Part shown: positions 17,730-25,336 of the stretch, piece after piece
Layout: each line of letters starts with the position of its first letter
Numbering within the stretch: the first letter of the stretch is position 1
Source: Streptomyces sp. NBC_01224
GTDB lineage: Bacteria; Actinomycetota; Actinomycetes; Streptomycetales; Streptomycetaceae
Reading direction: 5' to 3'
Assembly: GCF_036002945.1 (NCBI RefSeq)
Contig: NZ_CP108529.1
Span: forward strand, 5,017,001 to 5,081,000
Length of the DNA stretch: 64,000 nt
Program-made: the position numbers and the translations under genes
The notes under the pieces: model-generated
The model's input: the letters and a program-made list of their open reading frames with translations, nothing else
What the model was told of the DNA's origin: nothing
Databases searched by the model: none

Positions 17730-17864
17730 GGACTGCGGTGCTGCCGGGATTGTCAGACCCGTCCCCCACAATGGGAGTCGGATCGACAAGCAGTGACATC
17801 ACAGCTGCGCGGCCGCATCGCAGGAGAGCCGCGCAGCCGCACACCACCGGAAGGGCGGTGACCC

Positions 17865-19070
17865 ATGACCGTATGGGACGACCTGGTCGGTCAGGACCGG
17901 GTGCAGGAGCAGCTCGGCGCCGCCGCCCGGGACGCCGATGCGCTGGTCACCGCCCACTCCGCGGGGGAGTCGGTGCCTCCGGGGTCGAAGATGACCCACG
18001 CCTGGCTGTTCACAGGCCCGCCGGGATCCGGCCGTTCCACCGCCGCCCGGGCCTTCGCCGCCGCCCTCCAGTGCACCAGCCCCGACCGCGCCCTGGGTGG
18101 CGCACCGGGCTGCGGCTTCTGCGACGGCTGTCACACCAGCCTCATCGGTACGCACGCCGACGTAGAGGTGGTCCGTACCGATCTGCTCTCCATCGGTGTG
18201 AAGGAGACCCGCGAGCTGGTCCGCCGCGCCCAGCTCTCCCCGGCCGTCGGCCGCTGGCAGGTCATCGTTCTGGAGGATGCCGACCGGCTCACCGAAGGCG
18301 CGGGGAACGTCCTGCTGAAGGCCGTCGAGGAGCCCGCGCCGCGCACGGTGTGGCTGCTCTGCGCACCCTCCCTCGAAGACGTGCTGCCCACCATCCGTTC
18401 CCGCTGCCGTCACCTCACGCTGCGCACGCCCCCGGTCGACGCTGTCGCCGACGTCCTGATCCGGCGCGACGGCATCGATCCGGAGCGGGCCGCGTCCGCC
18501 GCCCGTGCCACCCAGGGCCACATCGACAGGGCCCGCCGCCTCGCCACCGACGAGAGGGCCCGCTCCCGTCGCGCCGCCGTGCTCAAGCTCCCGCTGCGCG
18601 TCGAGGACATCGGAGGCTGCCTCAAGGCCGCCCAGGAGCTGATCGACACCGCCACCGATGACGCCAAACAGGTCTCGGAGGAGGTCGACGCCAAGGAGAC
18701 GGAAGAGATGAAGGCCGCGCTCGGCGCTGCCGCCGGGGGGCGGATGCCGCGCGGCACGGCGGGGGTGATGAAGGAGCTGGAGGACAGACAGAAGCGCCGC
18801 AAGACCCGTACCCAGCGCGACAGCCTCGATCTCGCCCTCACCGATCTGACCGGCTTCTACCGCGACGTACTGGCCATCCAGCTGGGCTCGCGGATCGCCA
18901 TCGCCAATGCGGACGCACAGGACGCCCTCGACCGCATCGCCCGCTCCTCCACGCCCGAGCGCACCCTGCGCCGGATAGAGGCAGTGATCGCCTGCCGCCG
19001 GGCGCTGGACCGCAATGTGGCGCCGCTGCTCGCGGTGGAGGCGATGACGATGGCGCTGCGCGCGGGCTGA
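17865..19070 (+). CDS. holB: DNA polymerase III delta-prime subunit
   Basis: 401 residues. The AAA+ clamp-loader start is MTVWDDLVGQDRVQEQL. The P-loop is FTGPPGSGRST (about 48-58), with a Cys cluster CGFCDGC plus an upstream Cys. VIVLEDADRLTEGAGNVLLK gives a Walker-B-like region, and SRCRHL is the sensor/SRC motif. Delta-prime is part of the clamp loader that puts the beta clamp on DNA. A Lys/Arg-rich linker (about 285-315) precedes the C-terminal collar domain. ATG 17865 follows GGAAGGGCGGTGACCC. Confidence 0.93.
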   Translation: MTVWDDLVGQDRVQEQLGAAARDADALVTAHSAGESVPPGSKMTHAWLFTGPPGSGRSTAARAFAAALQCTSPDRALGGAPGCGFCDGCHTSLIGTHADVEVVRTDLLSIGVKETRELVRRAQLSPAVGRWQVIVLEDADRLTEGAGNVLLKAVEEPAPRTVWLLCAPSLEDVLPTIRSRCRHLTLRTPPVDAVADVLIRRDGIDPERAASAARATQGHIDRARRLATDERARSRRAAVLKLPLRVEDIGGCLKAAQELIDTATDDAKQVSEEVDAKETEEMKAALGAAAGGRMPRGTAGVMKELEDRQKRRKTRTQRDSLDLALTDLTGFYRDVLAIQLGSRIAIANADAQDALDRIARSSTPERTLRRIEAVIACRRALDRNVAPLLAVEAMTMALRAG

Positions 19071-19164
19071 GGCCACTCATCACTCATTGCCGCTGCTCAT
19101 CGCCGCTTATCACCGCGTTTTCACCCGTACGAGCAGACAAGCGGGCGAACCATCACGCGGCGAC

Positions 19165-19170
19165 TACGCT
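19165..19170 (+). promoter_or_regulatory. -10 hexamer of a leaderless transcript (peptidase)
   Basis: TACGCT ends 6 nt before ATG 19177. There is no ribosome site in the GC-rich CCGGGG spacer region. Confidence 0.55.
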
Positions 19171-19176
19171 CCGGGG

Positions 19177-20703
19177 ATGGACACCAGGCGCCCGCTCCGC
19201 ATCCTTGGCACCGCGCTCGGCACTGCCGGCCTCCTCATCTCCGGCTGCAGCAGTGGCAGTTCGACGAGCGCCTCGCCGTCCGCTGCATCCGTCCCCGCCG
19301 CGCTCACGCCGTATTACGCACAACAGCTGAACTGGCGGGACTGTGGCGTCGAGGGGTTCCAGTGCACGACGATGAAGGCGCCCCTGGACTACGCGAAGCC
19401 GGACGGCGGCGACATCGCGCTGGCCGTCTCCCGCGCGAAGGCCACCGGACCGGGCAAGCGGATCGGCTCCCTCCTGGTGAATCCGGGCGGCCCCGGCGGT
19501 TCGGCCGTCGGCTACCTCCAGAGTTACGCGGCCATCGGCTATCCCGCCCAGGTCCGGGCCCGTTACGACATGGTCGCCATCGACCCGCGCGGAGTGGCCC
19601 GCAGCGAGCCCGTCGAATGCCTCACCGGTTCGCAGATGGATGCCTACACCCAGGTCGATCAGACCCCGGACGACGCCACCGAGGTCAGCAGGCTGAGCGA
19701 CGCCTACAAGGAGTTCGCAAGCGGCTGCGAGCGGCGCTCGGGCGAGATTCTCCCGCATGTCTCCACCGTCGAGACGGCCCGCGACATGGACATGTTGCGG
19801 TCCCTGCTCGGTGACGAGAAGCTGCACTACGTCGGGGCGTCGTACGGCACCTATCTCGGCGCGACGTACGCCGGGCTCTTCCCCGCCCGGGTCGGCCGCC
19901 TGGTCCTGGACGGAGCGATGGACCCGTCGCTCCCCGCAGTCGACGCGAACCGCGACCAGACCGAGGGCTTCGAGACCGCGTTCCAGTCCTTCGCCGCCGA
20001 CTGCGTGAAGAAGACGGACTGCCCACTCGGCACCACCTCCGCAGCCGACGCGGCCACCCGCCTGAAGCAGCTCTTCGCCGGCCTCGACGCCAGGCCGATC
20101 CCCACCGGCGCCTCCCGCGAGCTCACCGAATCCCTCGCCACCACGGGAGTCATCGCCGCCATGTACGACGAGTCGGCCTGGCCCCAGCTCCGCGAGGCCC
20201 TCACCGGTGCCGAGAAGGGCGACGGCTCCGGCCTGCTCTCCCTGTCGGACAGCTACTACGAACGCGAACCGAACGGCACTTACGCGAACCTGATGTTCGC
20301 CAATGCCGCCGTGAACTGCCTGGATCTGCCGCCCGCCTTCGCCGACGCCAATGCCGCAGCCCAGGCACTCACCGTCTTCGAGAAGGCATCCCCGGTCTTC
20401 GGCAGGACCTTCACCTGGGCCGCCCTGAACTGCGCCCACTGGCCGGTCCGGCCCACCGGCACCCCCCACCGCATCGAGGCGAAGGGCGCCGACCCGATCC
20501 TCGTGGTCGGCACCACCCGCGACCCGGCCACTCCGTACAAGTGGGCCGAGTCCCTGGCCGACCAGCTCTCCTCCGGCACCCTCCTCACCTACCGCGGCGA
20601 CGGCCACACGGCGTACGGCCGCGGCAGCGACTGCATCGACACGGCGATCAACACCTACCTCCTGGACGGCACTCCGCCGACCGAGGGCAAGATGTGCTCC
20701 TGA
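19177..20703 (+). CDS. Secreted alpha/beta hydrolase, tripeptidyl aminopeptidase-like lipoprotein
   Basis: 508 residues. The lipoprotein signal is LGTALGTAGLLISGC. The oxyanion region is LLVNPGGPGGSA, the nucleophile elbow GASYGTYLG (Ser about 222), and the C-terminal TAP-type domain has VVGTTRDPATPYKWA (Asp) and GDGHTAYGRGSDC (His). Paired Cys residues (CGV...FQC, CPLG) suggest disulfides. These enzymes release tri- or dipeptides from protein N-termini outside the cell. It is the last protein gene of the conserved block and lies just before tRNA-Thr. ATG 19177 was chosen over the upstream extension because the signal peptide starts here. Confidence 0.88.
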   Translation: MDTRRPLRILGTALGTAGLLISGCSSGSSTSASPSAASVPAALTPYYAQQLNWRDCGVEGFQCTTMKAPLDYAKPDGGDIALAVSRAKATGPGKRIGSLLVNPGGPGGSAVGYLQSYAAIGYPAQVRARYDMVAIDPRGVARSEPVECLTGSQMDAYTQVDQTPDDATEVSRLSDAYKEFASGCERRSGEILPHVSTVETARDMDMLRSLLGDEKLHYVGASYGTYLGATYAGLFPARVGRLVLDGAMDPSLPAVDANRDQTEGFETAFQSFAADCVKKTDCPLGTTSAADAATRLKQLFAGLDARPIPTGASRELTESLATTGVIAAMYDESAWPQLREALTGAEKGDGSGLLSLSDSYYEREPNGTYANLMFANAAVNCLDLPPAFADANAAAQALTVFEKASPVFGRTFTWAALNCAHWPVRPTGTPHRIEAKGADPILVVGTTRDPATPYKWAESLADQLSSGTLLTYRGDGHTAYGRGSDCIDTAINTYLLDGTPPTEGKMCS

Positions 20704-20777
20704 TCGCATCCAGACTGCCGCTGACCTGCGAAAACGGGCCAAAGCCGGGCTGGTACGGAGCACCCCCGGAAACTGTG

Positions 20778-20783
20778 TAGACT
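20778..20783 (+). promoter_or_regulatory. -10 element upstream of tRNA-Thr
   Basis: TAGACT lies 39 bp before the mature tRNA 5' end. No clear TTGACA-like -35 was found at 17-18 bp. Confidence 0.4.
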
Positions 20784-20822
20784 TGGCGACGCTGCTGATC
20801 GCACCATGGTGCGACAGGGTGT

Positions 20823-20896
20823 GCCGCCTTAGCTCAGTTGGCCAGAGCAACGCACTCGTAATGCGTAGGTCTCGGGTTCGAATCCCGAAGGCGGCT
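20823..20896 (+). tRNA. tRNA-Thr (anticodon CGT)
   Basis: A 74-nt cloverleaf. The acceptor is GCCGCCT/AGGCGGC, the D-arm region AGCTCAGTTGGCCAGAGC, the anticodon arm ACGCA-CTCGTAA-TGCGT with anticodon CGT reading ACG, and the T-arm TCGGG-TTCGAAT-CCCGA. The discriminator is T and no CCA is encoded. It marks the border between the conserved left block and the accessory region. Confidence 0.96.
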
Positions 20897-20902
20897 CGGA
20901 TT

Positions 20903-20939
20903 AACCCCAGGACTCACTCGCCGTGACCTGGGGTTTTTC
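20903..20939 (+). terminator. tRNA-Thr terminator
   Basis: A 9-bp stem, AACCCCAGG/CCTGGGGTT, followed by a T run (TTTTT to 20938). It starts 6 nt after the tRNA. Confidence 0.9.
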
Positions 20940-21090
20940 TTATGCGCTTGTTCGACTGCTGCCGCGCGGGTCCTCCGGTTGACATGCGGCGACCTGGTGG
21001 GAGGGTGGAAGAGGCGTCAAGCCCTGCCCGAGACCGATATGTCCGGGGCGGTCGGACGGCCACCGGGAGCAGCGGCTCGCGGCTTTTGCG

Positions 21091-21180
21091 GATCCAGTGA
21101 TCCAGTGATCCAACGATCCAGTGACCGGAGTTCCGTCGGATCCGCAGTTCCGTCGGATCCGCACTCCGGGGATCCGACGG
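21091..21180 (+). repeat. Cluster of short tandem and inverted repeats built on GGATCC
   Basis: Four tandem 8-bp units (GATCCAGT, GATCCAGT, GATCCAAC, GATCCAGT; 21091-21122) are followed by two exact 17-bp copies of AGTTCCGTCGGATCCGC (21129-21145, 21146-21162). The second copy also pairs with GGATCCGACGG at 21170-21180 to make an 11-bp perfect stem with a 9-nt loop. The surrounding 20940-21289 gap has no gene I can support. Confidence 0.75.
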
Positions 21181-21289
21181 CGGTGCATGCCTTCCTTCAT
21201 CCTTGCGTGGCCGGTTTTCCGCGCCAGACCTTTCGATGCGGCGGGCGCAGAGGGCGCGATCGGGGAATGCGGAATGCGGAGGCAATTCC

Positions 21290-22444
21290 ATGAAGGCACT
21301 GGTGTATGACGGACCGCGTTCGGTGAGCGTCAAGGACGTGCCGGACGCGAGGATCGAACGGCCGACGGATGTGCTGGTGAGGATCACCTCGACGAACATC
21401 TGCGGATCTGACCTGCACATGTACGAGGGGCGCACCGACATGGAGACGGGGCGCGTTCTGGGTCACGAGAACATGGGTGAGGTGATCGAGGTCGGTGACG
21501 GGGTGGACCTGGTGAGAGTGGGGGACCTGGTCTGCTTGCCGTTCAACATCAGCTGCGGGTTCTGCCGCAACTGTGACAACGGGCTGACGGCGTTCTGTCT
21601 GACCACGCCGACGGATCCGAGGATGGCCGGCGCCGCGTACGGCTTCGCGGGAATGGGCCCGTACAACGGCGGCCAGGCGGAGTTCCTGCGGGTTCCGTAC
21701 GGGGACTCCAACTGCCTGGTGCTGCCGGAAGAGGCGCGAGAGAAGCAGACCGACTACGTGATGCTGTCCGATGTCTTCCCGACCGGCTGGCACTGCACCG
21801 AACTTGCGGGTGTGCGGCCGGGCGAGACCGTCGTCATCTACGGTGCCGGGCCGGTCGGTCTGATGGCCGCCCTGTCGGCGAACCTCAAGAGCGCCGCCAA
21901 GGTGATGGTTGTCGACCGTCACCCGGACCGGCTGCGTCTGGCCGAGGAGATCGGCGCCATCCCCATCGACGACTCCAAGGGCTCACCGATCGATCAGATC
22001 AACGAGCACACCAACGGGCTGGGTGCGGACTGCGGTTGTGAGTGTGTGGGCTACCAGGCACATGACGCCCAGGGGCACGAGCAGCCGAACCTGACGCTGA
22101 ACAATCTGGTGCAGTCGGTGAAGTTCACCGGCACCATCGGCGTGGTCGGCGACTTTGTCCCTCATGACCCCGGCAGCCCGGACAAGCTCTACAAGGACGA
22201 AGGAGAGATCGCTTTCGACTACGGCATGTACTGGTTCAAGGGCCAGTCGATGGGTACCGGCCAGGCCAACGTCAAGGCCTACAACCGCCAGCTGTGCAAC
22301 CTCATCCAGCAGGGCAAGGCCAAGCCGTCGTGGATCGTCTCCCACGAGCTTCCGCTCTCGGAAGCGGCGCGGGGCTACGAGCACTTCGACAACCGGGACG
22401 ACGGCTGGACCAAGGTCGTCCTCCACCCCGGCGGCATGGGCTGA
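21290..22444 (+). CDS. Zinc-dependent alcohol dehydrogenase, glutathione-independent formaldehyde dehydrogenase-like
   Basis: 384 residues. The catalytic-zinc region is NICGSDLHMYEGRTD and GHENMGEV; the structural-zinc region is CGFCRNCDNGLTAFC. The NAD(P)-binding Rossmann motif is VIYGAGPVGLMA. Length and the HENMG motif resemble the FdhA-type formaldehyde-disproportionating dehydrogenases rather than short ADHs. ATG 21290 has GCGGAGG 7 bp upstream. The gene starts 350 bp after the tRNA terminator, and a degraded gene follows immediately. Confidence 0.88.
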   Translation: MKALVYDGPRSVSVKDVPDARIERPTDVLVRITSTNICGSDLHMYEGRTDMETGRVLGHENMGEVIEVGDGVDLVRVGDLVCLPFNISCGFCRNCDNGLTAFCLTTPTDPRMAGAAYGFAGMGPYNGGQAEFLRVPYGDSNCLVLPEEAREKQTDYVMLSDVFPTGWHCTELAGVRPGETVVIYGAGPVGLMAALSANLKSAAKVMVVDRHPDRLRLAEEIGAIPIDDSKGSPIDQINEHTNGLGADCGCECVGYQAHDAQGHEQPNLTLNNLVQSVKFTGTIGVVGDFVPHDPGSPDKLYKDEGEIAFDYGMYWFKGQSMGTGQANVKAYNRQLCNLIQQGKAKPSWIVSHELPLSEAARGYEHFDNRDDGWTKVVLHPGGMG

Positions 22445-22480
22445 ATCCGGCTGGGTCGCCCGCTCGGGGGCCGGGGCCCA

Positions 22481-22645
22481 CGCTTCGAGCAGTTGCTCGC
22501 ATACTCGTTCAGGCATCCCGTGCAGTTCCAGCCGGGCGAGAAGTTCGAGTACTCCAACACCAATGCGATCCTGCTGGGACTCGTGGTGGAGAAGGCGAAC
22601 GGTCGCCCGCTCGCGGGGCTCCGAACCGAGCACCCTCTTCGGTGA
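22481..22645 (+). pseudogene. Remnant of a serine hydrolase (beta-lactamase class C / DD-peptidase family)
   Basis: One frame encodes RFEQLLAYSFRHPVQFQPGE, then KFEYSNTNAILLGLVVEKAN and GRPLAG. This is the YSN-containing segment of the beta-lactamase/carboxypeptidase clan (F-PGE-F-YSNTNY-LLG). There is no SxxK domain before it or KTG domain after it, and the frame ends at 22643-22645. About 55 residues survive of a ~400-residue family. It lies directly behind the dehydrogenase stop. It has no plausible start or ribosome site. Confidence 0.75.
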
Positions 22646-22745
22646 GGCGGTCACCCGCATCGTGACCCCGCAGCACATCTATACGCTGCCGGACCAGCCG
22701 GCGGGGCGGTGAACGGGTCGACGGTTCGGGCGGCGGGCCGGGTGC

Positions 22746-23426
22746 TCAGTCCGTCAACTCGTTGATCAGTGACGTCGCTCGGCCGATGAGGGCCACCTCG
22801 CGCGGGCTCATCGTCGGGTTGGCCGCGCGGCGCGAGGCGGCTTCGGCGAGGTGGCGGTCGGGGATGCCGCCGGAGGCGGAGAAGTGCGGCAACAAGGCAT
22901 CCAGCAGGGCGCGGGCGCCCGCCGACGCGGGGGCACCGGCGTCGACCGCGACCTGAGCGAGGATCAGGGTCGACATGGCCCGGTCCACGGCCGGTACGCC
23001 CTCTCTGGTGTTGCTCCAGTCGATCACCACCGGGCCCCGGTCCGTCAGCATCACATTGTCCGGGTGCAGGTCGAGGTGGAGGATCCGGTCCTCGGGGTGC
23101 GGGGAGAGCCGGGCGGGGACGGTGTGCAGTTCGGCGAGGAGACCGGCCAGCATGGTGCCGGCCTCGGCCGCAGAGAGATCGCCGGACAGCAGGGACTGCA
23201 GCATCGTCGGGCCGGTCAGGCGCTGCAGCACCAGTTCGCCGGGTGCAGCCTCGGCGTTGCGGGGGCCGAGGCGGGGGACCGGGTAGCCGTGGGCGCTGAG
23301 GTAGGACATGACCGTCCACTCGTGGGTGGCGTCCATGCCGTCGCGGTAGCGGCGCAGGACCCACTTCTCGTCGAGCGCGTACACATCGGCGGATCGTCCG
23401 GCACCCAGCAGCTCACCTATTCGCAT
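22746..23426 (-). CDS. Aminoglycoside phosphotransferase-like kinase (APH family)
   Basis: 226 residues. The N-lobe starts IGELLGAGRSADVYAL with Lys in EKWVLRRY. The catalytic loop is LHLDLHPDNVML, and the metal aspartate is in VVIDWSN. The family phosphorylates aminoglycosides, homoserine, choline or other small molecules; short proteins like this one often have no known substrate. Nothing nearby suggests a resistance cassette. ATG 23426 is preceded by TAGGTT at 6 nt and no ribosome site, so a leaderless mRNA is likely. Confidence 0.8.
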   Translation of the reverse strand: MRIGELLGAGRSADVYALDEKWVLRRYRDGMDATHEWTVMSYLSAHGYPVPRLGPRNAEAAPGELVLQRLTGPTMLQSLLSGDLSAAEAGTMLAGLLAELHTVPARLSPHPEDRILHLDLHPDNVMLTDRGPVVIDWSNTREGVPAVDRAMSTLILAQVAVDAGAPASAGARALLDALLPHFSASGGIPDRHLAEAASRRAANPTMSPREVALIGRATSLINELTD

Positions 23427-23432
23427 GGGACG

Positions 23433-23438
23433 AACCTA
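23433..23438 (-). promoter_or_regulatory. -10 hexamer of a leaderless transcript (APH-like kinase)
   Basis: TAGGTT on the minus strand ends 6 nt before the ATG at 23426. Confidence 0.55.
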
Positions 23439-23464
23439 TGGGTGTGGGCGGCGGCACGGGGAGA

Positions 23465-24538
23465 TCACCAGCGCATATGGACATCCTCGGCCCAGCCGAG
23501 GAGCCGGTCCACGGCGATCTCGCGGCCCTTGTCGTCCCGGATGCGGCCGGTGTAGTGGCCGAAGCACTGGTCGGTGCGGTTGGCGATCAGGCCGGCGTCG
23601 GTGCGGGCGGAGCGGTTGTGGAAGGGGGTGAAAGTGAGGTCCACCAGGGGCAGGTCGCCCGCCGATCTGATGGTCCACGGGGCCATGTAGTCGTCGGGCG
23701 ACCAGTGCCACTCCAGCTCCTCGCCGATCTTGGTGAGCCGGCCGTCCACGCAGAGTGCGTTCTCGGTGGCGCCGGTGCCCCGCGTCCAGCGGCCGCCGAA
23801 CTGCAGCCCCACCGTGTGACCGCCCGTACGGCCCGATGCGGCGCCCCAGTTCCAGTCGACCGAGCGCGGCCAGCGGCCCCGGCCGTGGTCGAGCACGGCC
23901 CAGGCGTTCTCGCCGAACTCCAGGACTCTGTCCCCGATCCGGACCGTGCCGTAGGCGGGGCGGGCCGTGTGCTTCGCCGTGTACTGGAAGCAGCGCTCGC
24001 TCCACGGCACGACGACGGAAAGCGATTCGTGGCCGGCGGGCAGAGCGGCGAAAAGGTCGACCTCCACGGTCTCCCTCGTCCCCCCGGGCTCCTGCGGTGA
24101 GGACGGGGTCAGGCAGCGGGCCCGCAGGCGGGTGGCCCCGTTCTCCTCGCGGATCTCGATCCTGACCTTGCCGCCAGTCGGTCGCTGCGGACCGACCACC
24201 ACGGCGGGGGAGCCGGATGCGCCTGCGATCGTCTCCGGAAGATGGACGCCGCGGCCGCCGGGGACGATCGCGGTGCGCTCGAACTCGCGGCCACCCGACC
24301 CGTATTCCAGTACGTACACCGTGTTCAGGGCCAGGAAGTCGAGGTCGCTCACGGTCAGCGCGACGAGGTGGGCCGGTGTGGTCACGCACCAGTACTCCCA
24401 CCGCTTGGTCCGGCCCCAGCCCCGGAGATTCGCCCGGTGCAGCGGCTGCCTGGACCATCCGCGGGCCGCGGGGTTCAGCCGGCCGTCCGGCAGGCACAGG
24501 TCGACGGGCTCGGTGATCTCGCGTTCATGCGTGGCCAT
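23465..24538 (-). CDS. DUF2804 domain protein
   Basis: 357 residues across the full DUF2804 domain. The start is EITEPVDLCLPDGRLNPAARGW; the middle has RKRWEYW-type and DFLALNTVYVLEY motifs. WNWGAASG and NALCVDG lie in the second half, and GHYTGRIRDDKG near the end. The family resembles lipocalin-like/hydroxyneurosporene-synthase-like beta folds, but no biochemical role is established that I know of. The start is preceded by TAGGCT at 6 nt and no ribosome site. It is followed by the APH-like kinase in the same direction with a separate promoter. Confidence 0.8.
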   Translation of the reverse strand: MATHEREITEPVDLCLPDGRLNPAARGWSRQPLHRANLRGWGRTKRWEYWCVTTPAHLVALTVSDLDFLALNTVYVLEYGSGGREFERTAIVPGGRGVHLPETIAGASGSPAVVVGPQRPTGGKVRIEIREENGATRLRARCLTPSSPQEPGGTRETVEVDLFAALPAGHESLSVVVPWSERCFQYTAKHTARPAYGTVRIGDRVLEFGENAWAVLDHGRGRWPRSVDWNWGAASGRTGGHTVGLQFGGRWTRGTGATENALCVDGRLTKIGEELEWHWSPDDYMAPWTIRSAGDLPLVDLTFTPFHNRSARTDAGLIANRTDQCFGHYTGRIRDDKGREIAVDRLLGWAEDVHMRW

Positions 24539-24544
24539 GCGCGG

Positions 24545-24550
24545 AGCCTA
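24545..24550 (-). promoter_or_regulatory. -10 hexamer of a leaderless transcript (DUF2804 gene)
   Basis: TAGGCT on the minus strand ends 6 nt before ATG 24538. Confidence 0.6.
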
Positions 24551-24690
24551 GGGCCTGTACGGCGGCGCGGGGCAGGGAAGGCCCTGACGCCCCCGGCCAC
24601 GGGCCTCATAAGGGGGAGAACGGGATCTCCTGAGGTTGACGTGTGCGCGGCTACCTTGGCGGCAATTCCCCCGAAGTCAAGGAGAGTTCC

Positions 24691-24930
24691 GTGGAGGGAT
24701 CCATCCTCCGCAGACGTGCCCTGGCCGCGTGTACCGCCACCGTGGCCGTACGTCGACGTGGCCCCCAACCGCGTGGTCGTGCAGGCCGCCCGCGCCTCGG
24801 CTGCTGGTGCCTTCCTCGCCGCGGCGGATGTGTCGCGTGAGATGGTGACGGTGATTCGATCGGGCGAAATGCCACGCACGTTCGCGGATCTGCGGGGCGG
24901 TGACGCGTACTGCATCGCGACGACCACCGG
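24691..24930 (+). pseudogene. Relic of a streptogrisin-type (S1) secreted protease
   Basis: A GTG at 24691 with an AAGGAGAG ribosome site starts a signal-peptide-like frame (ILRRRALAACTATVAV). After about 50 bp the homology continues in another frame: PWPYVDVAPNRVVVQAARAS, then AAGAFLAAADVSREMVTVIR and ADLRGGDAYCI. This matches the end of a streptogrisin propeptide (W-YVDV-N-VVV) and the propeptide/mature junction (LRGGDAY). The catalytic domain is absent. An internal deletion joined the signal region to the propeptide, and a second deletion removed the rest. The 24539-25075 gap contains nothing else I recognise. Confidence 0.7.
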
Positions 24931-25075
24931 ATCAGCCGGAAGACCCTCGCTTGCGGGGCGCACGCGGTGGGGCCGCTGTCCGGGGGCGGGTGCCGGTCTG
25001 CGGAGTAGCCTGGATGTGTACGGCTCCCGGTGAGCCGCCTTTGTCGGCCTGCGCATCGAAGGGGGCCGGTACCGC

Positions 25076-25321
25076 ATGGACACCCTGGTCACCGTCGTGG
25101 TCGTCCTCGCGATGATCGCGATCGCAGCGTTCGTCATCCACATGCTCAATGCCAGGCATCGGCATCAGCATCTGCGTCCCGCGCACTACGATCACGGGCT
25201 GGCCGGGTTCGACGATGGACCGGACACCCGTCCTGCTCCGGGACCTGCCCCGGGGGGTTCGGGCGAACAGCAGGGGAGCGGAGGGCCCGGGGGTCCTGGT
25301 ACGCCCGGCTCCGGCGGGTGA
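25076..25321 (+). CDS. Small membrane-anchored protein with Gly/Pro-rich tail
   Basis: 81 residues. An N-terminal hydrophobic helix (LVTVVVVLAMIAIAAFVIHM) is followed by a His/Arg stretch (RHRHQHLRPAHYDH) and a disordered Gly/Pro/Gln tail. ATG 25076 has GAAGGGGG upstream. The topology suggests a cytoplasmic tail of ~60 residues. No family recognised. It converges on the DNA polymerase gene, with 15 bp between the stops. Confidence 0.6.
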   Translation: MDTLVTVVVVLAMIAIAAFVIHMLNARHRHQHLRPAHYDHGLAGFDDGPDTRPAPGPAPGGSGEQQGSGGPGGPGTPGSGG

Positions 25322-25336
25322 TCCGCAGGTGGCGGG

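Noticed and set aside
20823..20896. tRNA-Thr as attachment site of an integrated element
   Set aside because: I found no integrase, no replication or transfer genes, and no second copy of the tRNA 3' end in the window. The right-hand region is accessory but unbounded here.
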